From: Victivallales bacterium
GTDB lineage: Bacteria; Verrucomicrobiota; Lentisphaeria; Oligosphaerales; Oligosphaeraceae
Reading direction: 5' to 3'
Assembly (NCBI GenBank): GCA_017535315.1
Contig: JAFXUD010000002.1
Coordinates: 186,001 to 250,000, forward strand
DNA length: 64,000 bases
The notes under the pieces were generated by a model that saw only the letters and a program-made list of their open reading frames with translations, made no database searches and was not told the DNA's origin. Each line of letters begins with the position of its first letter. Positions within the stretch are counted from its first letter, which is position 1. This document shows positions 27,104-36,200 of the stretch, in pieces. Both the position numbers and the translations under genes were made by a program.

Positions 27104-27217
27104 CTGTCCTATGCAGAGGGCGCAAGCTCGCGGAACTGCCACCGCCAAAGAACGGGGGGGCAGCCCCCCGCCCCCCGTTAGGGGGGCTGTCCTGTGCGCG
27201 AGCGACAAGCTTGCGGA
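27104..27217 (+). promoter_or_regulatory. GC-rich spacer with mutually exclusive hairpins between cmr1 and the CARF nuclease
   Basis: AACGGGGGG (27151-27159) can pair with CCCCCCGTT (27171-27179), while CAGCCCCCC (27161-27169) can pair with GGGGGGCTG (27181-27189); both cannot form together. The pair is flanked by two related 31-base segments (27104-27134 and 27187-27217), both beginning CTGTCCT and ending GCGGA. This could be an attenuator that sets downstream expression or the scar of an insertion. The rest of the gap up to 27297 holds a ribosome binding site (AAAGGAG) and no clear promoter. Confidence 0.5.
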
Positions 27218-27297
27218 GGCGTGGGGTGATGGCCTTTTGACGATGGTCGTTATCCCTAGCGCATTTTCTCTATAACCATGTCTATAAAGGAGTAGTT

Positions 27298-28440
27298 ATG
27301 TCTCATCATTTATGTTTAGTTTCTGACCAGACGATGCCAAACTATCTGCCTATCAAGGCGCAAGAGATTAAGCCTTCCAAAGTCACCTTGGCGGTTACTG
27401 ATAAAATGAAAACACAGGGTGAACGCCTGAGGCAGGAGTTAAGTGGACACGGCATCATGGTTGACATCTTAAGCTTGGGCGCGGACGCCGCTTCGTTCGA
27501 CGAGCTTCAGGATATCTTTCTTGAATGGGTTAGCAACCATGAAACGGAGGATATCGTTCTGAATGTCACAGGGGGGACAAAACCAATGGCCATTGCCGCG
27601 CAGGAAGTTTTCCGAGGATTTCGAAAGCCCGTCTTCTATGTGGATGTCGATACGGACAAGGTCTGGTGGCTGGACAGCAGCCTGGACACCCCCAAATGGA
27701 GTGTCAAATGCAATATTACCAAACCTATCACGACCGCCACATACCTCGCATTGCATGGCGTTACGCTGGAAAGCGGCCAGCAGGCTTTTAAGAATCCAGA
27801 ATGGTTCGAGTTTGCGAAGGAACTGGCAGAAAAGGCCAGTAACAGAAACTTCGGCAATCTGCTTGGACAGCTTAATCGCTTGGCCAAGGAAGCCGAAAAC
27901 CGCAACTCTCTGGATGGGGGCCAGGGGGACGTTTCATCGACGGAATGGATGAATCTTCTGGAAAGTCTTTGGGCAAACGAGATTACACGCGACAAAACAC
28001 GGCTGCTCTTCCGTTCAAATGAAGCCAGGTTTTTTGCCAATGGCGGCTGGTTGGAGGCATACTTGTTCCATTACATCAAGAGGATTGTGCCCTATAATGA
28101 CACAACTTATCTCAATTCCATCCTGAAAGGCGCAAGCGGCGAAAGGAATGAAATCGACGTGTTGACACAGACACACAATCAACTATTTGTCTTTGAGTGC
28201 AAAACCCGTAATTACTCAAATGAAAATAGCGCGGCGGAAGCTCTTTACAAGTTGCTGGCCATTGGAAGTCCAAAGAACATCGGCCTCCGCACTAACAACA
28301 TTTTTGTCACCTATCGCGACCTCAATGATGCAGACCTAAAGCGCGCAGACAGCTATCGTATTAAAATCATTAGGGCTAATGAACTGCACCCTAAGCATAT
28401 AGAATCAAAACTTAAAGCTATCTTGGAAAGAGAATTATGA
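27298..28440 (+). CDS. CARF-domain nuclease, Can2/Card1-like (DUF1887)
   Basis: 380 residues. The N-terminal CARF domain has the characteristic loop NVTGGTKPMAIA (TGGTK at 91-95) that binds cyclic oligoadenylate in this family. A linker leads to a C-terminal PD-(D/E)xK-type nuclease: D287 in NEIDVL, then E300 and K302 in FVFECKT. Can2/Card1 enzymes are dimers that nick DNA and, in some cases, cut RNA when bound to cyclic tetra-adenylate, causing dormancy or phage resistance. The length is typical of the family. AAAGGAG precedes the ATG. The stop overlaps the next gene (ATGA), the candidate ring nuclease. Ligand size (cA4 or cA6) is not readable from the sequence. Confidence 0.88.
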   Translation: MSHHLCLVSDQTMPNYLPIKAQEIKPSKVTLAVTDKMKTQGERLRQELSGHGIMVDILSLGADAASFDELQDIFLEWVSNHETEDIVLNVTGGTKPMAIAAQEVFRGFRKPVFYVDVDTDKVWWLDSSLDTPKWSVKCNITKPITTATYLALHGVTLESGQQAFKNPEWFEFAKELAEKASNRNFGNLLGQLNRLAKEAENRNSLDGGQGDVSSTEWMNLLESLWANEITRDKTRLLFRSNEARFFANGGWLEAYLFHYIKRIVPYNDTTYLNSILKGASGERNEIDVLTQTHNQLFVFECKTRNYSNENSAAEALYKLLAIGSPKNIGLRTNNIFVTYRDLNDADLKRADSYRIKIIRANELHPKHIESKLKAILEREL

Positions 28441-28817
28441 CCACTATAGACACATCATCCGTTCTCATCGGCAACTCGTTTCCCCTGTCTCTGATTCGGC
28501 GTAGCGTGCGAATTGAACCAATAAGTGAGGTGGATCTGATTGCTACAATCAAAGGCGGCCAGATAGCATCCTTTTGGGGACATTCCAACACCTTGGCGGC
28601 TGTCAATGGCTGGCTCGGCTTGGATTTAACGCCAAAATCAGAGCGTCCTGTATTATGCCTGTCAGAAAACAAACTGCCGCAGTTGGATGGAGTGGAGTAC
28701 CAGGCATGTTTTATCTTCTCTCCCGACTACCGTCCTGGCTTCCGTCCCGCTATCGGAGCAGAGGTTGATGCGGCCAATATTATAGGCTGGCAAATTCTGA
28801 AAATCGTCTGGGAATAA
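28437..28817 (+). CDS. Candidate ring nuclease of the DUF1874 (Crn2/AcrIII-1-like) type
   Basis: 126 residues. The order of elements resembles DUF1874 proteins: a first strand with a GNSFPLSLI turn, an SEVDLIATIKGG helix, then SFWGHSNTLAAVNGWLGLDLTP. There the histidine (H49) in G-H-x-x-T occupies the place of the catalytic histidine (H47) of the viral SIRV1 gp29 ring nuclease. The C-terminal part carries PGFRPAIGAEV, where the family has an R-L-x-E-G-type motif. Similarity is by eye and partial. Its four-base overlap with the CARF nuclease fits a signal-degrading partner that clears cyclic tetra-adenylate. Alternatively it is an unrelated small Csx protein. Confidence 0.5.
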   Translation: MTTIDTSSVLIGNSFPLSLIRRSVRIEPISEVDLIATIKGGQIASFWGHSNTLAAVNGWLGLDLTPKSERPVLCLSENKLPQLDGVEYQACFIFSPDYRPGFRPAIGAEVDAANIIGWQILKIVWE

Positions 28818-28821
28818 GTTA

Positions 28822-29844
28822 ATGCCTACACTCTACATCAACGGAAAAGACACGGAGGTCAATCTGGATGACAGGCGGTTGGCTATCAACTGGATGGACT
28901 TGAAGAACGATGAGGTTTTCAGCAGGGATGTACCGTTGCACGACCTCGACCGCGTTGTGATCATCGGGATGCCATCCATCTCGATGGCAGTCCTGCACTC
29001 GCTGCTAAAGGCAGAAATACCCGTTTTCCTCCTTTCCTACAACGGCCACTGGCTGGGCAGCATGATGCCAAACAACGACATGAACGGGGCACGGCGTCTG
29101 CGCCAGTATGAGGTCTCTAGCGATGAAGACCTGCAGTTGCGCGTTGCCAAACGTCTTGTCCATGCCAAGATACGGAATATGCGCCGCGTTTTGCAACGTT
29201 TGGCTGCCAATCGTAAACAGTCAGCAGATATGGAGCAGCTCGACGCATGTAACTCCCTTGCCGCCCTGATCAACGATCTGGAGCGGACGGATTTGCTTGA
29301 ATCCGTCAGAGGCTATGAAGGCGTTGCTACAGCCATCTATTTCAAGCGGCTTGGTGCCTTTTTCCCGCCCGAATTCCCCTTTGTCTCGCGAAGTCGACAC
29401 CCCCCACAGGACGAGACCAACTCCCTGCTCTCTTGGACTTATACCATCGTGATGGCAGAAATTGAGGCGGAAATCCGCTGCGCAGGACTGGATCCCTGTT
29501 TTGGATTCCTGCATGAAATCTCCACTGGACGCTCCTCTTTGGCTTGCGACCTGCTTGAGCCGTTGCGGGCACCGCTGTGCGATTTGCTTGTAATGAACCT
29601 TGTCAACCACGGACTCATCAAGAAGGAACACTTCCACAGGGATGCGGACGACGGCGGAGTCTATCTCAACAACAGTGCACGTGGCATCTTCTTCAATGAG
29701 TACGAGGAGTATATGCTGCGCCGATTCGCCGAAACAAAAGGAGGAATGCACGTGAACTTCCGAAAGGTCATCTTCAACATGATTCATGCCATCTGCAACA
29801 CAATTGAGGACAAGGAGGATAGGGATTTCTTTCTGATGCCATGA
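28822..29844 (+). CDS. cas1: CRISPR integrase Cas1
   Basis: 340 residues. The N-terminal beta domain (about 1-80) starts TLYINGKDTEVNLDD. The catalytic metal ligands are in place: E166 in RGYEGVA, H231 in GFLHEISTG, D243 and E246 in CDLLEPLR. Cas1 with Cas2 integrates new spacers at the leader end of the array. No reverse transcriptase or Cas6 domain is fused. The gene begins four bases after the candidate ring nuclease and overlaps cas2 by four bases. Confidence 0.96.
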   Translation: MPTLYINGKDTEVNLDDRRLAINWMDLKNDEVFSRDVPLHDLDRVVIIGMPSISMAVLHSLLKAEIPVFLLSYNGHWLGSMMPNNDMNGARRLRQYEVSSDEDLQLRVAKRLVHAKIRNMRRVLQRLAANRKQSADMEQLDACNSLAALINDLERTDLLESVRGYEGVATAIYFKRLGAFFPPEFPFVSRSRHPPQDETNSLLSWTYTIVMAEIEAEIRCAGLDPCFGFLHEISTGRSSLACDLLEPLRAPLCDLLVMNLVNHGLIKKEHFHRDADDGGVYLNNSARGIFFNEYEEYMLRRFAETKGGMHVNFRKVIFNMIHAICNTIEDKEDRDFFLMP

Positions 29845-30230
29845 CGACACTAACTGACGAATATGACAGAGGCATCAACTGGCCAGACAGGTACTACCCT
29901 GCCGACCGAATCCCGTATGACCCTATCGATCAAGATATCAAAAATATGATGAGAATCATTGCATACGACATTTGCGATGCAACGCGCTTGCGCAAGGTAG
30001 CCAAAATATGCGAACTTTACGGAGTCCGCATCGAGAAAAGCGTCTTTGAAGCAGACTTGACCGATGAGCTTTTTACTCAGTTCTGGTGTGAACTTATGGA
30101 CATTATCGAAGAAGACGATGACGCTGTCATCGCTTACCCCATCCCCAAGAATGCCGCTAGGGAAATCCTTTCCATGGGCATCATCAAACGCCCGATGAAG
30201 CGACTCTGCTATGTCTGCGGATGCTGCTGA
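29841..30230 (+). CDS. cas2: CRISPR protein Cas2 with N-terminal extension
   Basis: 129 residues if it starts at the overlapping ATG (29841). The Cas2 fold begins at residue 36: MMRIIAYDICDATRLRKVAKICELYGVRIEKSVFEADL, written here only as the family block with the metal-site aspartate in the first strand. The preceding 35 residues, rich in Asp, Tyr and Pro, are unusual; two ATG codons at 29946 and 29949 would give a normal-length start but have no good ribosome binding site. The C-terminus ends in a cysteine cluster (CYVCGCC). It pairs with Cas1 in spacer integration. The array leader begins directly after its stop. Confidence 0.88.
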   Translation: MTTLTDEYDRGINWPDRYYPADRIPYDPIDQDIKNMMRIIAYDICDATRLRKVAKICELYGVRIEKSVFEADLTDELFTQFWCELMDIIEEDDDAVIAYPIPKNAAREILSMGIIKRPMKRLCYVCGCC

Positions 30231-30422
30231 CACCCTGTCGGCGGCTCACCTCTCGCCCCCCAATATGCAGACCTCCCGCCGACATTGCAATAACAAGTGG
30301 TTATTGCTTTTTAACAGTGTAGCACTACACAATTCTATACTACTATTCTTGCGTTGTGTTGAGTATTCCCGCCGACCAAACTTGTATAATCCTTCTTTTG
30401 CATTATCTTATGTCTCGGTGCT
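30231..30422 (+). promoter_or_regulatory. CRISPR leader
   Basis: 192 bases between cas2 and the first repeat, mostly AT-rich. A TATAAT box lies at 30385-30390, about 33 bases before the first repeat, without a well-spaced -35 partner. The motif CCCGCCGAC occurs at 30275-30283 and again at 30368-30376, and its complement GTCGGCGG lies at 30237-30244 just after the cas2 stop; these could be leader motifs read by the integrase or a hairpin. The position on the cas side agrees with decayed repeats at the far end. Confidence 0.7.
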
Positions 30423-32652
30423 CTCAAACAGCACCCTTTAACCGAAAGGTGATTGAGACGTTAGGATGATGCTTGTCATGCCGCAGCCCTCCCTGTACTC
30501 AAACAGCACCCTTTAACCGAAAGGTGATTGAGACCTTGCCCGCCCTGCGCGTTGTCCACGAAGAAAGCGTGGCTCAAACAGCACCCTTTAACCGAAAGGT
30601 GATTGAGACGTTGTTGCTAACTCTGTTAATTGCCTTGCAAGCTCCTACTCAAACAGCACCCTTTAACCGAAAGGTGATTGAGACCGGAATCTCCTCGGGT
30701 GTCTTGTTCATGTTCAGCCTTTCTCAAACAGCACCCTTTAACCGAAAGGTGATTGAGACTAAAAACTCCTTGACTTCATTAACCACGGCGCCAATCCTCT
30801 CAAACAGCACCCTTTAACCGAAAGGTGATTGAGACTTCACAATAGGTTTTAGCGTATTCCTCTTCCAACTTACTCAAACAGCACCCTTTAACCGAAAGGT
30901 GATTGAGACTTCCAAGGAGAGACATGATTTGATTCTTCAAGGTCTCTCAAACAGCACCCTTTAACCGAAAGGTGATTGAGACGGTTTTCAATCCACCAGC
31001 TAGCGGATTCGTGCTTCTCGCACTCAAACAGCACCCTTTAACCGAAAGGTGATTGAGACTCTGCATCGCCTCCGTGAATCTAACCGCAAACTCAACGGCT
31101 CAAACAGCACCCTTTAACCGAAAGGTGATTGAGACTAGCCATAATAAACCTCCTAAAGTTAAATTTCACCACACGCTCAAACAGCACCCTTTAACCGAAA
31201 GGTGATTGAGACTGAGGTAATCGCCATTGCCATTGTTGAAGCGGGTGTGGAAGCTCAAACAGCACCCTTTAACCGAAAGGTGATTGAGACGGTTACGCCA
31301 CACGTATTATCGAGACTAAAACACACGCTCAAACAGCACCCTTTAACCGAAAGGTGATTGAGACACATTATCGTGTCAACATATTTCCCGTCCATCCGAT
31401 ACCTCAAACAGCACCCTTTAACCGAAAGGTGATTGAGACGGGAAGGTGGCAATCAGGTTGCCGCGTCCGTCAACTAGCCTCAAACAGCACCCTTTAACCG
31501 AAAGGTGATTGAGACGCCAGTTTCTCCACATCACAATCACCAATAGCCATAGCCTCAAACAGCACCCTTTAACCGAAAGGTGATTGAGACTATTTCGCTT
31601 TCAATCAATTCAACTTGCATTTTGCACTCAAACAGCACCCTTTAACCGAAAGGTGATTGAGACACGCCACACGAAAACGCGAATCCATCACACGCGCATA
31701 TACTCAAACAGCACCCTTTAACCGAAAGGTGATTGAGACCCCCAATTTTGTTTTGGACATAATCCGACTTGCCAACTAGACTCAAACAGCACCCTTTAAC
31801 CGAAAGGTGATTGAGACTTGCAAGCTCCGAGTGTTGATATCTCTCTAACCGCCTTGCCCTCAAACAGCACCCTTTAACCGAAAGGTGATTGAGACGAATT
31901 GATATTCCATATCTTTGTACATGACTTTTGCGCCACTCAAACAGCACCCTTTAACCGAAAGGTGATTGAGACCTTATCCGTGGGATACAGCTTCTTCGAC
32001 ACGGCAAACAATCTCAAACAGCACCCTTTAACCGAAAGGTGATTGAGACATAAGGCACGCCACACACACCTAATGCACACAAGACACAGCTCAAACAGCA
32101 CCCTTTAACCGAAAGGTGATTGAGACTGTAATACCATTTTGCCTTTTTCAAGTCTTCCTGCCAGCTCAAACAGCACCCTTTAACCGAAAGGTGATTGAGA
32201 CTTCTGGATGCGCTTGCAAAGCCCGTAGGCGGCGGCTTCGGGCTCAAACAGCACCCTTTAACCGAAAGGTGATTGAGACGTGTCCTCGTCGGGGTTGTAG
32301 TTGTCTCCACAGTCCCCCGCTCAAACAGCACCCTTTAACCGAAAGGTGATTGAGACGTAGCCGCTTTTTGCGCGGTTGGTCGGATCGGGCAAACCTCAAA
32401 CAGCACCCTTTAACCGAAAGGTGATTGAGACGCGGGTTTTCCATGCACAATATACATATTCTGCATGATGCTCAAAAAGCACCCTTTAACCGAAAGGTGA
32501 TTGAGACCGCCAACACCTGATGGTACAGGCACACCAAACCTGGACTCAAACAGCACCCTTTAACCGAAAGGTGTTTGTGACTGGATTCCAGGATGGTATA
32601 GTATGCGTCCCTGCAAGTTTGCCTAAACAGCACCCTTTAACAGAATACTGTG
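30423..32652 (+). CRISPR. CRISPR array: 29 recognisable 37-nt repeats plus one decayed terminal repeat
   Basis: The repeat begins CTCAAACAGCACCC and ends GGTGATTGAGAC. Its inner part can form a stem of CCTTT with AAAGG. The first 27 copies, starting at 30423, 30498, 30573 and so on to 32395, are identical. Copy 28 (32471) has one change, copy 29 (32545) has two changes near its end, and copy 30 (32622) is largely lost. Period is 73-78 bases, so spacers are 36-41 bases. The repeat end ATTGAGAC is the typical eight-base crRNA 5' tag, so transcription runs on the plus strand, away from cas2. Decay at the far end confirms the older, leader-distal side. Spacer targets cannot be named from sequence alone. 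Confidence 0.99.
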
Positions 32653-32786
32653 TTTCCCATAAGAGTTAGGTAGCTGCTTTGTTTGCATATTATCGCTTCA
32701 ACTAGACAAGCAGCGTAGCCGCGAAAGAGATTAGTCGCTGGCAAGCGAAATCAGGCGAACGTGGTGCATGGAAAGAAAGCTGTTTT

Positions 32787-32840
32787 TGAGTTCAGGCCCC
32801 GCAGGGGCGGTTTTTGCCGCCCCTGCGGGGCCTGAACTCA
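32787..32840. repeat. Perfect 24-bp inverted repeat downstream of the array
   Basis: The arm at 32787-32810 (TGAGTTCAGGCCCCGCAGGG and four more bases) is matched exactly by the arm at 32817-32840, around a six-base TTTTTG loop. It could be a two-way terminator for the array and the convergent gene, or a mobile-element end. No long T run follows on either strand. The rest of 32653-33217 holds only a doubtful small reading frame. Confidence 0.85.
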
Positions 32841-32852
32841 TTTGAGAAAGAT

Positions 32853-33155
32853 ATGAGCTGCACTTGCACAATGGCGGATGTCGATGCTCGCAAAGGAGTA
32901 CTTGAAACTGATGTGTCAACGGAACTTGACGCAGGCAGTGCTGATGAGGATACTAGCAGCAACGTCAACAGTGTCTTTCAAGAAGTTGATGAAAGCTGCG
33001 TCCACAGTACTATAGCCGAGAAAACTGGTGGAACGCGCAATCTAGAAGATAGACACAGCGGCAAGGAACACGATGATGTGCCTTCAGACAAGAAAAGAAA
33101 GAGTTCCAAGAAGAATGGCGGGAAACAGCAGGAGAGAAGAGCGGCAAGGTCATGA
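32853..33155 (+). CDS. Doubtful small ORF, charged and low complexity
   Basis: It would give a 100-residue protein rich in Asp, Glu, Ser, Lys and Arg with no recognisable domain. It begins 13 bases after the large hairpin; only a weak GAGAAAG precedes the ATG. The Lys/Arg-rich end is unlike its neighbours. It may be a remnant of a lost gene or non-coding; I would not assign a function. Confidence 0.2.
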   Translation: MSCTCTMADVDARKGVLETDVSTELDAGSADEDTSSNVNSVFQEVDESCVHSTIAEKTGGTRNLEDRHSGKEHDDVPSDKKRKSSKKNGGKQQERRAARS

Positions 33156-33217
33156 AATTGCCTTTATCGAATCCCTAAAACACTCCCCCTCTTTAGGAAC
33201 AAAGCATTTGGAGGTGG

Positions 33218-36200
33218 CTACTCCTTCGCCTGGCGGTAGGCGACATCGCTCCAGAAACGCCAGGCGGGGGTGTCGCACTTGAGCTGCGGAATCAGATATG
33301 GGACGAGGCCCGTGTTCCAGAAGGTGCGGTCGAAGAGGTAGTCCTCCTCGGCAAACAGCAGGGGCTGCACGACAATGCCGCAGACAATCGCTTCGCCTGA
33401 AATCGCCAGCGTCGCCTTGCCGTTGCGTATGTAGGCGGGCAGGACAACGGTTCTCTTGGAACCTTCCGCGATGTCAAAGGCAACCTGCCTGCCGTTGATG
33501 GAGGCAGTCCCTTTGGATGGTCCCGCCAAAGCCACATTGACCAGCACCAGCGCGTCAGGATGCGTGAGCGTCAGCGAATTATCACCACTTACTTTTGCGC
33601 CTGCGGAGAAGAGCGGTCCGCCAAGGCGGGTTTTCACGATGGAGACAGGCTTGCTCCATAGTTTCAGCGAGCCATTCTCAAACTCCTTAGAGTACATCAC
33701 CCTCTGCGGATGAATCGCCATGCCCATGGCCGTGTTGCCGTCCGTGAACTGGATGCGCTGGCTGGCGCCACGGTTGTACTGATAATGCGCAAAACGGGTC
33801 GGGTGGATGCGGTCGAAATCCGTCACGCCAGAGCGCACCACAATCTTGTGGCAGTACTTTGCACCGTAGCGGAAACGTCCGCTGGCCATAAAGGCCACAT
33901 AGCTGTCGCCATCGACCAAAAAGAAAGAGTAGGTTTCACTGGAGAGGTCGTCGTTGAAGAGGCCCCACGGCCCCATGGGCGTGAAGTCGATGCTGAAGGG
34001 AACCTTGCCGTTGATCTGGATGTCACGCACCTGGCTGAGTTCCCGCAAGTGCCCGTCAGGCTCCTTGCCCGTGAAGGTGTATTGCTTGGGCGGGGGATCG
34101 CTTCGGTGCATCCCGTGATGGACGGTGGCGGTGGCACCCGCCAGCAGCTTCTTGGGGATGCGCAGGGCATAGCCGAAGCCATTCAGCTGGTAGTCCTTGG
34201 GAAGGAGCGTGCCGCCAACCGTCACCTCCAGGCGTCCATCGTCGCGCAAAACGGTTTCGCGCACGGCGGAGCAGTCGCCCTCCATGCCACTCATGGAGGT
34301 CAGGAAGCCGCAGTTCTTGCCGTTTCTCCAGCCGACTGTAGTGGCGTTCTCCTGGAAGGAGGCGTGTCGCACAGGCAGCGTCACCTCGTTTTCAGATTGC
34401 CAGAGCTCGCCCGTGAAAAGCAGCTCGCCCTTCAGATAGACGGCACCGTCCGCATTGACGGTGAAATCGCCAGATTCGAAGCTTTTTGGAGCCTCGACAA
34501 TCTCGCCGCGCATTTCAGCGGGCTTGTAGAACTGCTCGGCGCGGAACGGCTGTTCCAACGGCGCATATCTCTTGCCCGCGCCCGCCTTGACCATCGGCGG
34601 CTCCAGTATCTTCATCTGCGGCTTGGCACCACCGATTTTCAGTTGGGCGAAGCTCTTGAGCTCCTTGCCAGGGACGATGAAAAGCGTGGCAGAGCCCACC
34701 TTGTGCCCAGGTATGGCGATATTCCCCTCAAAGGGACGCTCCAAGAGCGCGTCTGTTCCGCAGGGAATCATCACCTTCACCGCCAAGTCTCCTTTGATTT
34801 CGGGGAAGGTGATGTTTTCGGGTGTTCCATAGCTGTAGGTCTTGCCGTATTCAACATCCTTTCCGCTGAAGTTCATCAGGTGGACGTAGATGGTGCCCGC
34901 GTCGGAGCCGTCCATCAACTGGTTGGCGATGGCGGGGACATCCTTCGGGAAGCCCTCGAACTCCACCAGAGCATCCTTGACGGCATGGCGGTAGAGCCAG
35001 CAGAGAAACTCTGCCGCGCCTGGGTTCTCGCGGTAGTTGTAGCGACTGCCGTTGCGCATCTCCAGCTCGTAGAGCAGCGTGCCGATTTGCCCGCCAACCG
35101 TGATGAAGCGTCCCTCGCCGCAGGAGGTTTCCAAGGTGAATGGGTGGCGTGAACCGCCGATTTTTGCCTCGGCAAGGAGCTTGACGGAGTTGTCCGTCGG
35201 CACCAGCTTGTCAATTCCTGCCAGTTCGAATGAGGTGGAGCTGCCTGGTGCGGCAATGGTTGCGGTGCCGTTCAGGGAACCGTCCCACTTGACCTTGAGC
35301 GTTTCGGCGAGGCGGTAGTTCATCAGGGGGTTGCCAGATTCGTCGAAGCGCGAAGTATTGCCCGTGATGACGGCTGTGCCGCCTGCCTTTACCCAGTTCA
35401 CGAGGTTGTTGCACTGCGTGGCGGAGAGGGCGGCCTGGCTGGGGAGGATGAGCACCGTGTATTGTCCAAGGCGGTTGGGGTAGAAAAAGTCTCCATCCAG
35501 CAGCGTGGTGTATTGCAGGTTGTTGCGCAGGAAGGTGTCTGCGGTGCCGATGTAGTCGAACCAGGCGAACTCGCGGCTGTTGGAGGCCTTCTGCGTCTGC
35601 GTGGAGTTGAGCATGCCGACCTTGGTGAAGGGGCGCGCAAAGCGGTGCGGCATCCTGTCGGTCCACTTGTTGTACGTTTTGAAGAATGCCTTGCACTCAT
35701 CATCGGTTGTAAGCCCCCTGTTTCCGTACCAGATGCCGTGGCGGCCCGCCTGGCACATCATCCAGCTCACATAGTTGGCGTTCGGGGTGACACACTCGCG
35801 GTTCAGGCTCCAGACGGGGATATTGTAGAAGTCACCGTACCCGTTGCGCATCTTCAGGTTGCGCATATTGCTCACCCAACTGTTGCGCGTGTTGTAGATC
35901 ATATTCTCCCAGCCGACGAAGGGGCAGTTGTAGGCGGCAGTGCGCGTCAGGTCCTCGTTGGCGCTGACGGCATCGCCATAGTCGCTGCAATAGGTCATCA
36001 TAATGGTGTCGGGGCGTATCTCCTGCATGGCGTTCAGCATGTCGGATTCCAGCTCCAGAACCTTGGTTACGGCGAAGCGGCGGTAGTCCCGCTGGACCGC
36101 ATCCATCGCCCTTGGGTTGGACCAGTCGGGCGCGGACTTGCCCGTCTCCTTTGCATAGCTGGCACGGCAGTGGTCGCACGCGCAGAAGTTCCCGCTGCCA

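Noticed and set aside
27219-27297. A second sigma-54 promoter before the CARF nuclease
   Set aside because: The only GG and GC pair there (GG-N12-GC) has the wrong spacing and no TTGCA box.
30473-32450. Several reading frames inside the CRISPR array
   Set aside because: They repeat the translated CRISPR repeat and are not genes.
33710-35152. A 480-residue plus-strand frame opposite the large GH42-like gene
   Set aside because: Antisense shadow; the minus-strand gene has a signal peptide and continuous domains.
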